DNA from: Elioraea sp.
GTDB lineage: Bacteria > Pseudomonadota > Alphaproteobacteria > Acetobacterales > Acetobacteraceae
Assembly: GCF_022842375.1 (NCBI RefSeq)
Contig: NZ_JALHPR010000002.1
Location: 124,001 to 188,000, forward strand
Length of the DNA stretch: 64,000 bases
Direction of reading: 5' to 3'
Made by a program: the position numbers and the translations under genes. Position 1 is the stretch's first letter. The number at the start of each line of letters is the position of its first letter. Shown here piece by piece: positions 45,107 through 53,811 of the stretch. Below the pieces are notes generated by a model that was not told the origin of the DNA, made no database searches, and worked only from the letters and a program-made list of their open reading frames with translations.

Positions 45107-46654
45107 CTAGAGCCCCCATGGCAGGCCGGTGAGGTGCCAGCCCGCAAAGAACAGCGGCCAGATGACGCAGAGCGCGATGATATAGGGCAGCATCAGCGCG
45201 ATGACGGTGCCGACGCCGGCATCCTTCTGGTAGCGCTGCGCGAAGGTGACGATCAGCGCGAAATAGGCGTTGAGCGGCGTGATCGCGTTCATCGGGCTGT
45301 CACCGACCCGGTAGGCCGCGAGCACCGCGTCAGGCTCGACGCCAAGCCGCATCAGCAGCGGCACGAAGATCGGCGCGAAGATCGCCCATTTCGGAATGGC
45401 ACCGGTGATCACGAGGTCGAGGATCAGCACGACGATGATGAAGCCGATCAGCAGCCAGAGCGCATCGAGGTTCAGGTCGGTCAGGATGTCGGCCAGCGAG
45501 ACGGCTGCAAGCGTCGCCATGTTCGAGTAGTTGAAGAAGGCCAGGAACTGGCTGATCACGAGCAGCAGCAGGATCAGGCCCGAGAGGCTGCCGAGCGCCT
45601 TCTGCATCGCGCCGACCACCGCGGCACTGTCGGCCAGCGTGCCGGCGCCGTAGCCATATGCCCCGCCTGCGGCGATGAAGATGATCGCAATCGAGACGAT
45701 CAGGCTCGCCATGAACGGCGTGTTGCCGATGATGTCGCCGGTCGCCGGGTCTCGAAGCGGCGCGCCCGGCGGCAGCGTCAGGGCAGTGATGAACGCGACG
45801 GCACCGAGGAATCCCCAGAGCGCGTAGCGAAGCCCGCGCGCCTCGACAGCGGCCTCGTCGGGCACGTCCTCCGGCAAGGTATAGTCGCCGGTATAGGCAC
45901 CGAGCCGCGGCTCGATCATCCGTTCGGTGATCTGCGCGATCAGCACGGTGAGGATGATCACGGAGCCGATCTCGAACCACTGGTTCGAGAGCAGCCCGAC
46001 CGACCGCGTCGGATCGACCAGCGCGATCGCGTCATTGGTGATGCCGACGAGGATGCCATCGACCGGCACGACGAGGATGTTGACGAGGAAGGCGGAGGCA
46101 ACCGAGGCGAAGCCGAGCGCGAGGCCGGCCAGCGGATGGCGGCCGACGCTGAGGAACGCGGCAGCGGCCAGCGGGATGACGACGAGATAGCCCGCATCCG
46201 CCGCGATCGAGGAGATGATGCCGACGAAGGTCAGGATGTAGGAGAGCGACCATGCGGGAGAGCTCGCGACGAGCTTGCGGATCAGCGCCTTGATGAGCCC
46301 TGCTTCCTCGGCGACGCCGACGCCGACCATCGCGACGATGATCACGCCGACCGCCTGGAAGCTCATGAAGTTGCCGACGACGCCGGTGTACATGAACCGG
46401 ATGCCCTCGATCGTCAGCAGGCTGCGCGCCTCCGCCGTCGCGCGCTCGATCTTCCCCGTCGTGACGTTGTAGACGTCGTACGTGACGGCTGCACCGATCA
46501 GCGACAGGACCGTCGAGAGAACGATCACCACGCCGATCAGGATCACGAAGATGACAACCGGGTGGGGCACGCTGTTGCCGACGCGCTCGACCGTGTCGAG
46601 GATGCGCTGCATCGCCGTGGGTTTCGCCGCCATCGCCGCATCGCTGCCTGCCAT
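45107..46654 (-). CDS. AbgT-family transporter
   Basis: A 515-residue inner-membrane protein. The AbgT family takes up p-aminobenzoyl-glutamate or, in some members, exports sulfonamides and other para-aminobenzoate-like compounds. Family patterns include NSVPHPVVIFVILIGVV near the N-terminus, VSSPAWSLSYILTFVGIISSIAADAGYLVVIPL, NILVVPVDGILVG-type loop and PKWAIFAPIFVPLLMRLG plus the YRVGDSPMNAITPLN segment. It lies 11 bases after the M20 peptidase gene; AbgT with M20-type amidohydrolases is the classic abg arrangement, so import and hydrolysis of an acyl- or aryl-glutamate is a sensible inference. Confidence 0.92.
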   Translation of the reverse strand: MAGSDAAMAAKPTAMQRILDTVERVGNSVPHPVVIFVILIGVVIVLSTVLSLIGAAVTYDVYNVTTGKIERATAEARSLLTIEGIRFMYTGVVGNFMSFQAVGVIIVAMVGVGVAEEAGLIKALIRKLVASSPAWSLSYILTFVGIISSIAADAGYLVVIPLAAAAFLSVGRHPLAGLALGFASVASAFLVNILVVPVDGILVGITNDAIALVDPTRSVGLLSNQWFEIGSVIILTVLIAQITERMIEPRLGAYTGDYTLPEDVPDEAAVEARGLRYALWGFLGAVAFITALTLPPGAPLRDPATGDIIGNTPFMASLIVSIAIIFIAAGGAYGYGAGTLADSAAVVGAMQKALGSLSGLILLLLVISQFLAFFNYSNMATLAAVSLADILTDLNLDALWLLIGFIIVVLILDLVITGAIPKWAIFAPIFVPLLMRLGVEPDAVLAAYRVGDSPMNAITPLNAYFALIVTFAQRYQKDAGVGTVIALMLPYIIALCVIWPLFFAGWHLTGLPWGL

Positions 46655-46665
46655 CGCTGCGCTCC

Positions 46666-48048
46666 CTACCGCGACAGCGAGTCGAGGATGCGCACCCAGG
46701 AGCGCATGCCACGGCGAAAGCTTTCGAGGTCGTACTTCTCGTTGGGGCTGTGGATCCTGTCATCCTCGAGCGCGAAGCCCGCGAGGATCACGTCCATGCC
46801 AAGCTTCGCCTTGAGCACGTTCGTGACGGGAATCGACCCGCCCCCGCCGATGAAGAACGCATCCGTGCCCCATTCCTGGGTGAGCGCTTCGCGTGCCTTC
46901 GCGAAGGGGGGCGAATCAACCGGAAAACGCACAGCCTTGCTGCCACCGTGGTTGATGAACTCGACGCGGCAATCGGGCGGCAGCAGACGCTGTACATGCG
47001 CCCGGAACGCCGCCCGCACCTTCTCGGGATCCTGGTCGAACACAAGCCGGAACGACACCTTGGCGGAGGCGACGGCGGGGATCACGGTCTTGAACCCCTC
47101 GCCCTGGTAGCCGCCGCCCATGCCGGTTATCTCGCAGGTGGGGCGAGACCACACCATCTCGAGCACCGAGCGTCCCTGTTCGCCGGCAGGCTGGGAGAGG
47201 CCGATCGCGCCTAGGAACGCCTCGGGACTGAACGGCAGCGCGGACCAGTCCTTCGCCAGCGCCTCGGGCAGTTCCGGCACGCCGTCATAGAAGCCCTCGA
47301 GCGTGACGCGACCCGTGTCATCGCGCAAAGCGGCGAGGATGCGCGCGACCACGTTGTTGGGGTTGGCCGCGGCATTGCCGTAGAAGCCGGAGTGGACGTC
47401 GCGGTCAGCGGCGTGGACGATGATCTCCTCGTTGCACATGCCGCGCAGCATCGTCGTGATCGCCGGCGTGCGCGCGTCCCACATGCTGGTGTCGCAGATC
47501 AGGCCGATATCAGCGCGCAACTCGTCGGCATGCGATGCGAGGAAGGGCGGCAGGTTCTTGCCGCCCGATTCCTCCTCCCCCTCGATCAGCACCGTGACGC
47601 CGATCGGCAGCGATCCAGTGACGGCCTTCCACGCACGGCAGGCCTCGACGAAGGTCATCACCTGGCCCTTGTCGTCAGACGTTCCGCGGCCGCGCAGCGC
47701 CTTCGATCCGTCGGCCCGCGTCTCAATGAAGGGCTCGAAGGGATCATGGTCCCAAAGCGAGAGCGGGTCGACAGGCTGGACGTCGTAATGCCCGTAGAAC
47801 AGCGCCGATGGCTTTCCGGCAGCGCGTGCGTGGCCAACGACGATCGGGTGTCCGGGTGTTGCATGCGCCGTTGCCTCGAAGCCGATGCTGCGGAGGTCGG
47901 CCGCGTGCCACTCGGCGCAGGCCCGGCACTCGGCCGCATAGGCAGGGTCGGTCGAGATCGACTTGATGCGCAGCACCTCGAACAGCCGCGCAAGCGCTGC
48001 ATCGAGATCGGCGTCGATCCGATCGAGAACGGCATCAATCTGCGCCAT
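46666..48048 (-). CDS. M20-family dipeptidase/amidohydrolase
   Basis: A 460-residue two-zinc hydrolase, cytoplasmic. Zinc-site residues are the His and Asp in YGHYDVQPVDP, the bridging Asp in GRGTSDDKGQ, the catalytic Glu pair in EGEEESGG, an Asp in ICDTSMW and a His near the C-terminus in RIHSPNEKYDL. It is of the long dipeptidase type (ArgE/DapE/CNDP-like) rather than the shorter AbgA/B type. It probably cleaves dipeptides or acyl-amino acids, with the AbgT carrier as supplier. Gaps of 33 and 11 bases separate it from its operon neighbours. Confidence 0.92.
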   Translation of the reverse strand: MAQIDAVLDRIDADLDAALARLFEVLRIKSISTDPAYAAECRACAEWHAADLRSIGFEATAHATPGHPIVVGHARAAGKPSALFYGHYDVQPVDPLSLWDHDPFEPFIETRADGSKALRGRGTSDDKGQVMTFVEACRAWKAVTGSLPIGVTVLIEGEEESGGKNLPPFLASHADELRADIGLICDTSMWDARTPAITTMLRGMCNEEIIVHAADRDVHSGFYGNAAANPNNVVARILAALRDDTGRVTLEGFYDGVPELPEALAKDWSALPFSPEAFLGAIGLSQPAGEQGRSVLEMVWSRPTCEITGMGGGYQGEGFKTVIPAVASAKVSFRLVFDQDPEKVRAAFRAHVQRLLPPDCRVEFINHGGSKAVRFPVDSPPFAKAREALTQEWGTDAFFIGGGGSIPVTNVLKAKLGMDVILAGFALEDDRIHSPNEKYDLESFRRGMRSWVRILDSLSR

Positions 48049-48081
48049 GGTGACCCACTCCAGGAATGAAACGAACAGGCG

Positions 48082-49065
48082 TCATTGGTAGGATTCGAAA
48101 GCGGTGACCACCGCCTCGCGCCCAGCACCGTCGCGGAGTGCGAGGCCGAGCAGAAGCCGCGCCTTCAGGCCGGAGAGGTGGCCGGCGGGAATGAGCCCGC
48201 GGGCAAGCAGGTCGATCTCACCGCCGGCGTAGCCATAGGTGTGCGTGAAGACAGGCCCTGTCATCGCACGCGTCGCCAGCACGACGGGGATGCGCTCAGC
48301 CACGGCGCCGAGCAGCGGCGCCACGGAGGCCGGCACATGACCCGCCCCCATGCCTTCGATCACGAGCCCGGCATAGCCAAGATCGGGCACGGCGGCGAGC
48401 AGGCGCCCATCATCACCCATCGCCCATTTCAGAAGCGCAACGGGCAGCGGCGGTCCGGCTGATGGGTTGAGCGCGGCTGCGCGCGCGACACGTGCATAGA
48501 TCTGCGGCGTGCGCTCGATCACTGCGCCAATCGGCCCGACGAGCGGCGAGAGGAAAGCGGACGGCAGGGCGGTGTGTGATTTCTGCACGAAGCGCGCGGC
48601 ATGGATGTCGTAGTTCAGCACCGCGAGCGTGCCGAGGCCGCGTGCCGCACCCGATGCCGCGACGATGCAGGCCGACAGCAGGTTCGCCGGCCCGTCGGCA
48701 CCAGGCGCATCCGCCCCGCGCATCGCGCCGGTGATCACGACGGGCTTGTCGCCGGGAACGAGCACGTCGAGCAGGAATGCCGATTCCTCGATCGTATCGG
48801 TTCCCTGCACCACGACCGCTCCGTCGAAGCCCGCGGCAAATCCCGCCACGATCTCGCCCGCGACCGCGACAACCTGGTCAGCGCCGAGCGACGGGCTCGG
48901 CAGGCGGAAGGGAGAGCGCGCCTCGATCTCGCACACTTCTGCAAGCGCGGGAACGGAAGCGACGAGCTCCGCCGCGCCGAGCTTGGGGGCGATCCCTCCC
49001 CCCTCGCTCGGGACCATCGTGATGGTGCCGCCGAGCGAGAGAACGAGGATGCGCGGCCGCGTCAC
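48082..49065 (-). CDS. Asparaginase/glutaminase-family amidohydrolase
   Basis: A 327-residue enzyme that hydrolyses L-asparagine (or glutamine) to the acid and ammonia. GTG start, overlapping the MFS stop by 4 bases (GTGA). The catalytic first threonine is Thr14 in SLGGTITM, and the second site is Thr89-Asp90 in VVVQGTDT; a lysine follows in SGLKARLLLGLAL at the C-terminus. No signal peptide is seen, so it is cytoplasmic. It stands between a carrier and an M20 peptidase in an operon that also has a glutaminase, which points to amide nitrogen recovery. Confidence 0.93.
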   Translation of the reverse strand: MTRPRILVLSLGGTITMVPSEGGGIAPKLGAAELVASVPALAEVCEIEARSPFRLPSPSLGADQVVAVAGEIVAGFAAGFDGAVVVQGTDTIEESAFLLDVLVPGDKPVVITGAMRGADAPGADGPANLLSACIVAASGAARGLGTLAVLNYDIHAARFVQKSHTALPSAFLSPLVGPIGAVIERTPQIYARVARAAALNPSAGPPLPVALLKWAMGDDGRLLAAVPDLGYAGLVIEGMGAGHVPASVAPLLGAVAERIPVVLATRAMTGPVFTHTYGYAGGEIDLLARGLIPAGHLSGLKARLLLGLALRDGAGREAVVTAFESYQ

Positions 49066-50741
49066 GTCGCGCGCTCGGCTTCCGCGACACCGGCCTTCAG
49101 TTCGTCCGGGGTCGCTGGCGCCGGGTGGGCAGGCATCTCGCCTGGCCTGTAGTTCGGCAGCTTGCCGGCAGGGATGATCGCGAGGAGTGCGACGGATGCC
49201 ATCAGCAGCAGGCCGATCTTGAGCGCCTGGATGCGGCTTTCCTGGTTCACCGCCACCGCCTCGGCGACCTGCGCCGCCGTCGCCCCGGTGCGTGCCATGA
49301 TCTCGTTCAGCCGCACGTCGGTGACGAAGTTGATCCTGTCGAGGTCGATCTGCGCCAGAATGTCAGGCGTCAGCACAGGGTTGTCGGCAAGCCGCATCAT
49401 GATCATCGTCGTCAGCAGCCCGACCATCAGTGCACCGGCCACGGCCGTGCCGACGCCCGCCGCGAGGTTCTGCGTCGTGCCGCGCAGCGAACCGACATCA
49501 CCGGCAAGCTGCTTCGGCGCCGCCGTGACAAGCACGTTGAACACGAGCGTGACGAGAGCCCCCTGGCCGATGCCAAACACGATGAGCCCGACCATCACCG
49601 CAACGGCCGTCCAGTCGTTCCGGATCACCCAGGCAAGGTAGAACAGCGCGACGGTGCAGAGCGCGAAGCCATAGCGGCCGATCTGCCGCGGCGTCAGCAC
49701 GGTGTAGAGGCGCACGACGAGCATCGCGGTGAAGAACACCGTGAGGTTGAACGGCATCATCGCGATTGCCGTCTCGATCGGCGTGCGACCCTGCACGATC
49801 TGGATGTAGAGCGGTACCGAGAAGTTCAGCATCGCCTCGAGCGAGACCACGGCGAACATGCAGTAGATGGCCGCGCGTTCCTGCGGCGAGGTGATGACGC
49901 GGAGATCGAGCAGCGGCGTGCGCCCCGCCGCCTGCGTGCGCTTTGTCCAGACGACGAAGGATTGCAGCAGGAAGACGCCGATGACGATCATGATCGGCGC
50001 CGGCGAGAGGCCGAACACGTCGAACGGCGCGCCTGGCCGGGCCACGCCAAGGCCCCAGCGGTTGAGGTTGTTGAAGCCGAAGCTGATCAGGATGACCGCC
50101 GTCGCGGCAAGTGCCACGCCCGGGATGTCGATGCCGACCTCCGGCCGTGGCTCCTCCTCCTTCAGGCGGAAGCTGAGGAAGAACACCAGCGCCGACACGG
50201 CGATCAGGATCGCGAACACCGGCCGCCAGCCGATGAACGTTCCAAGCATGCCGCCAACGAGGAAGGCCGTCACGCCGGCTGCCGCACGCGCGGAGCCGAG
50301 TGCGCCCACCGCGGTGGCCTGCTGCTGGCCGCGATACTGGTTGGCAATGAGTGCCACGAGGGCCGGCACGATCACCGCCGCGGCAAGGCCCGCGGCGAGC
50401 TGCGCGATCATCATGAACGTCGCGGTCGGGGCGAACGTCATCAGCACCTGGGCGCAGCCGAACAGCGCGATGACGATGCGGAACACGCGCGTCGAGCCGA
50501 AGCGCTGGACGAGCTTCGCACCCAGCATCACGAATCCGGCGACGGCGAGCGAGTACATCACGATGCCGGTGGCGATCGAGGTCGGCGGCACGCCGAAGCT
50601 CTGCACCATGCCGCCCATCGAGACGGGCAGCGAGGCGACGTTATAGGACATGATGGCCTGGCCGAGCGCGATCGCGATCATCGGCACCCAGCTCTCGCGC
50701 ACCTCCTCGGTGGGCGGCGCCGTCGCTTCCGTTGTCGCCAC
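49062..50741 (-). CDS. MFS transporter
   Basis: A 559-residue inner-membrane carrier with about 14 predicted helices, like the DHA2-type branch. The MFS loop motif appears as LGAKLVQRFGSTRVFR between helices 2 and 3, and GSARAAAGVTAFLVGGMLG is in helix 5. A long hydrophilic segment near residues 455-490 (ILAQIDLDRINFVTDVR) precedes the last helix. DHA2 members export drugs or small solutes; context suggests export or exchange of an amide-derived product. It lies 33 bases after the glutaminase gene and overlaps the asparaginase. Confidence 0.88.
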   Translation of the reverse strand: MATTEATAPPTEEVRESWVPMIAIALGQAIMSYNVASLPVSMGGMVQSFGVPPTSIATGIVMYSLAVAGFVMLGAKLVQRFGSTRVFRIVIALFGCAQVLMTFAPTATFMMIAQLAAGLAAAVIVPALVALIANQYRGQQQATAVGALGSARAAAGVTAFLVGGMLGTFIGWRPVFAILIAVSALVFFLSFRLKEEEPRPEVGIDIPGVALAATAVILISFGFNNLNRWGLGVARPGAPFDVFGLSPAPIMIVIGVFLLQSFVVWTKRTQAAGRTPLLDLRVITSPQERAAIYCMFAVVSLEAMLNFSVPLYIQIVQGRTPIETAIAMMPFNLTVFFTAMLVVRLYTVLTPRQIGRYGFALCTVALFYLAWVIRNDWTAVAVMVGLIVFGIGQGALVTLVFNVLVTAAPKQLAGDVGSLRGTTQNLAAGVGTAVAGALMVGLLTTMIMMRLADNPVLTPDILAQIDLDRINFVTDVRLNEIMARTGATAAQVAEAVAVNQESRIQALKIGLLLMASVALLAIIPAGKLPNYRPGEMPAHPAPATPDELKAGVAEAERAT

Positions 50742-50774
50742 AATGTTTCTCCCGTGCTGCGTAACGTTGCGGGC

Positions 50775-51785
50775 TTATGCGTATGGTTTCGACGCGAAGA
50801 GATTGAGCCCGAGCCGTTCCGACAGGAACCGCGTCGCCCGCTGCCCCCTGACGCTGTTGCCCGCCGGGTCGAGCGGCGGCGAGAAGGTGCCGACGCTGCC
50901 CTTGCCCGGCGCGATCGTCACGATCCCGCCACTGACCCCACTCTTGCCGGGCAGCCCGATCTCGTACAGCCAGTCACCGGATCGTTCGTAGAGACCCGCG
51001 GTCGCGAGCGCGGCCAGGACGTGCCGGCACAGTGGCGCATCGATCACCCGCTCCTTCGTCACGGGGTTCACGCCGCCATCGGCGAGCGTGGCCCCCATCA
51101 CCGCGAGATCGTGCGCGGTGACGTTGAGCGAGCATTGCCGCGTGTAGACATCGGTCGCTTCCAGCGCATCGAAGTACATCCGCCCATAGCCCTCGAGCAG
51201 CTTGGCGATGCCGCGATTGCGCAGGTTCGTCTCGGCTTCCGATTGATACACTTCCTCATCGAGCACGAGCGGCCGCCCGGCGAAGCGCGACAGCCCCTCC
51301 TGAATGAAGCGCCACTTTGCCTCCGCCGTGTCGCCGGGGCAGAGGCTCGTCGTCGCGATCGCGCCCGCGTTCACCATCGGATTCATCGTGCGGTCGGGGT
51401 TGAGCTCGACCGCCATCACCGAGTTGAACGGCAGCCCCGTGGCGTTGACGCCAACCTTGCGCCGCGCCTCCTCCGCCCCGATCACCTGGGCGACGAGGGC
51501 GAAGACGAAGGGCTTCGAGATGCTCTGGATCGAGAAGGGATGCTCGCAGTCTCCCGCCTCGTGCACCGCGCCGCTGATGCCGACGGCAGAGACGCCGAAG
51601 AGATCGCGGCTGGCGCGGCCAAGGATGGGGATGTAGTCGGCCACCACGCCGTCATCGAGGGTACGATAACGCTGGTACGCTTCGGCAACCAAGCCGGCCA
51701 CCTGTTGCGGGGGAGGAAGTTCGCCTGTGGAGACGACAGGGACGATCTGCCCATCACTGTCGAGCGTTTCGGTCACGAAATTCAT
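50775..51785 (-). CDS. glsA: Glutaminase A
   Basis: A 336-residue cytoplasmic enzyme converting glutamine to glutamate and ammonia. It has a beta-lactamase-like fold with catalytic Ser88-x-x-Lys91 in SIQSISKPF, the MNPMVNAGAIATTSL glutamine-binding segment, the Tyr in NLRNRGIAKLLEGYGRM region, and KSGVSGGIVTIAPGKGSVGTFSPPL near the end. AGGGAG lies just upstream of the ATG. The first gene of the 51785-40609 run, it follows an AT-rich leader (51786-51840) that is unusual for this window and may hold the promoter. Confidence 0.95.
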   Translation of the reverse strand: MNFVTETLDSDGQIVPVVSTGELPPPQQVAGLVAEAYQRYRTLDDGVVADYIPILGRASRDLFGVSAVGISGAVHEAGDCEHPFSIQSISKPFVFALVAQVIGAEEARRKVGVNATGLPFNSVMAVELNPDRTMNPMVNAGAIATTSLCPGDTAEAKWRFIQEGLSRFAGRPLVLDEEVYQSEAETNLRNRGIAKLLEGYGRMYFDALEATDVYTRQCSLNVTAHDLAVMGATLADGGVNPVTKERVIDAPLCRHVLAALATAGLYERSGDWLYEIGLPGKSGVSGGIVTIAPGKGSVGTFSPPLDPAGNSVRGQRATRFLSERLGLNLFASKPYA

Positions 51786-52055
51786 CTCCCTGGATTTCTT
51801 GATATTCGTCTGATTTTGTTGATTGGAACACTTTACCGAGACGAATGTCCAGCTTCCTTGGCGTGAACATCGCCGTCTTCCATTGGCGCACAGGGCCGGT
51901 GCAGCGATCCCCTCCTTGCGGGATGTTGTTGGGCGGATGGCAGATGCTCACCCAGGCGAACAGCCACGCGCGCGGAACGACCAATCGCCGCCGCGGCCAC
52001 GGCGGGAGGTGGATGGGAAGCAGCCGGGCGTTGCCGGCCGCTCCCATCCCCGGCG
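51786..52055. other. 270-base gap before glsA
   Basis: No gene is supported here. The part nearest glsA (51786-51840) is AT-rich compared with its surroundings and probably contains the promoter of the eight-gene run. A short + strand frame beginning at 51845 has no ribosome site and no recognisable product. Confidence 0.4.
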
Positions 52056-53663
52056 TCAACTCTCGCGCGACATGTTGAGCGGCAGCGACAGGCCGCGACG
52101 CTCGACCCTCAGCCCGCGGCGATAGGCAGCGGACACGTAGTATTGCCCGAGCGGCCAGTACGGCAGGTCCTCGAAGAACGCCGACTGGATCTGCCGGCCG
52201 ATCACCTGGCGCGCGGCAAGGTCGGGTGCCTCGAACCAGGCCTCGCGCATCGCCTCGATCCGGTCGCTCGTGGGCCAGCCGAACCACGCGCTCTGCCCGT
52301 TCGTGCGCAGCAGAGGATGCCCACCAGGGTTGCCGAGATCGTCGCCACCGAACAGAACGACGACGGCGTTCCACCCGCCCTGGGCGGGCGCGCTCCTGTT
52401 GCCGCGCCGCTGCAGCATCGAGCTCCAGTCAGACGTCGCAGCCTCGGCGTCGAAGCCGACCTTCCTGAGCATGTCGATCGCGACGAGCGTGAGCGTGGAG
52501 TTCACCACCTGGTCGGCTGGGTTCAGCACGATGACCTTGGCCCCCGCCTTGCCGGTGGCCGCGAGCGCGCGCCGTGCCGCCTCGAGGTCGCGCGGCGCGG
52601 TGACGGCCGAAAGCCCGGCATCGGAGGCGAGCGGTGTGCCGTGTGGGAAGCAGCCGATGCCGTCGCGCCAGCGCTCACGGTCATCACCCAGGATCGATTG
52701 CATGAAGTCGGACTGGGTGAGAGCGGGCAGCACCGCGCGGCGCACGGCAGGGTCGTCGAAGGGCGGGTGCAAGTGGTTCGGCCGCAGCATCGCCACCGTG
52801 CCGCTGTCCTCGATCCGGTCGACCACCACGTTGCGCTGGCGGGCGAGCAGCGGCTGAAGGTCAGGGGCCACGCGCTCGTAGAAATCCATCTCGCCGGCCT
52901 GGATCGCGGCGGCCGCCGTGGAGGGGTCGGGGATGATGTGCCACTCGACGCGCTCGAAATGCGCGAGCTTGGGCCCTGCCGTCACGCTCACCGGTCCGCC
53001 CGTCGTGGGGGAGTAGCGGTCGAATTTCTGGTAGACGACGAGCGCACCAGACCGGCGCTCGGCCGCGACGAACCGGTACGGACCCGAGCCTACGATCTCG
53101 GTGATCGGCGTCGTCGGCGGGGTGTTGGCGAAGCGCTCCGGCATCACGAAGCACGGGTAGGATGAAGACTTGCCGAGGGCATCGATCAGCGGGCCGAAGG
53201 GGCGCTTCAACCTGATCTCGAAGCGCCGGTCATCGAGCACGCGGATCTCGTCGAGGCGTGCCGCGAGTGTCTGGCCATGCGTGTCGCGCGGCAGCCAGCG
53301 GCGGATCGAGGCGACGGCATCCCGGGCGAGGACCTTCTCGCCATCATGGAACACGGGCCCGTCGCGCAGCGTGATCGTCCACACCAGGCCATCGCTGCTC
53401 ATCGTGTGGCCGGCGGCGAGCTGCGGGTGCGGCCTGCCCTCGACATCGATGCCGTAGAGCGTATCCCACACCAAGTGGCCGTGGTTGCGCACGGCATAGG
53501 AGGTCGTGGCGAGCGGATCGATCGTCGACACATCCGCCTGCGGGATCATCTTCAACGTCGTCGCGCGCGTCCCTTGCGCCACGGCGGGGCGGGCGAGGCC
53601 GCCCGTGCCAAGGCTCATCGCCGAAAGTGCGGGGACCGTGGCAAGCAGGCTGCGTCGCTTCAT
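52056..53663 (-). CDS. ABC transporter substrate-binding protein, family 5, without adjacent permeases
   Basis: A 535-residue periplasmic binding protein (SBP_bac_5). ATG 53663 has GAGGAG upstream. The signal peptide starts MKRRSLLATVPALS and ends near AVAQG. The mature part has KMIPQADVSTIDPLATTSYAVRNH, VWDTLYGIDVEGRPHPQLA and FHDGEKVLARDAVASIRRW, all typical. No permease or ATPase is next to it: downstream is the glsA run and upstream, divergently, modABC. It may serve one of the three complete importers in this window or a transporter elsewhere. Confidence 0.92.
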   Translation of the reverse strand: MKRRSLLATVPALSAMSLGTGGLARPAVAQGTRATTLKMIPQADVSTIDPLATTSYAVRNHGHLVWDTLYGIDVEGRPHPQLAAGHTMSSDGLVWTITLRDGPVFHDGEKVLARDAVASIRRWLPRDTHGQTLAARLDEIRVLDDRRFEIRLKRPFGPLIDALGKSSSYPCFVMPERFANTPPTTPITEIVGSGPYRFVAAERRSGALVVYQKFDRYSPTTGGPVSVTAGPKLAHFERVEWHIIPDPSTAAAAIQAGEMDFYERVAPDLQPLLARQRNVVVDRIEDSGTVAMLRPNHLHPPFDDPAVRRAVLPALTQSDFMQSILGDDRERWRDGIGCFPHGTPLASDAGLSAVTAPRDLEAARRALAATGKAGAKVIVLNPADQVVNSTLTLVAIDMLRKVGFDAEAATSDWSSMLQRRGNRSAPAQGGWNAVVVLFGGDDLGNPGGHPLLRTNGQSAWFGWPTSDRIEAMREAWFEAPDLAARQVIGRQIQSAFFEDLPYWPLGQYYVSAAYRRGLRVERRGLSLPLNMSRES

Positions 53664-53753
53664 GGGGCACTCTCCTCGGTGGGCAATCATGTGCGCACGA
53701 TTGCCCCGGATCGCGAAATGCACAATCCCCGCGCGACCGATCCGGCTCGCGGA

Positions 53754-53782
53754 TGGACGGCGCAGGCCTCCCGGACTATATA
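53754..53782 (+). promoter_or_regulatory. Candidate sigma-70-type promoter of modABC
   Basis: TGGACG at 53754-53759 and TATATA at 53777-53782 are 17 bases apart, an acceptable -35/-10 pair for this GC-rich genome. The -10 overlaps the left arm of the ModE box, so repressor binding would exclude RNA polymerase. GGGAG follows 7 bases before the modA ATG. Confidence 0.45.
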
Positions 53783-53797
53783 CGCATGAATATAGCG
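53776..53797. promoter_or_regulatory. ModE box upstream of modA
   Basis: CTATATA, seven bases and ATATAGCG form an imperfect inverted repeat of the CGnTATATA-n6-8-TATATAnCG kind recognised by ModE. It sits 14 bases before modA, in an otherwise very GC-rich region, and overlaps a candidate -10. In characterised systems molybdate-bound ModE represses modABC from such a site. The ModE-like gene is the last gene of this operon. Confidence 0.75.
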
Positions 53798-53811
53798 TAG
53801 GGAGATCGACC

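Noticed and set aside
45053-47110. A 685-codon + strand frame opposite the AbgT and M20 genes
   Set aside because: Low-complexity charged sequence, no ribosome site, antisense to two confident genes.
49125-51866. A 913-codon open frame on the + strand
   Set aside because: It runs antisense to MFS and glutaminase genes with clear motifs, is extremely rich in Arg, His and Asp, and has no family signature. It is a product of the GC-rich codon bias.
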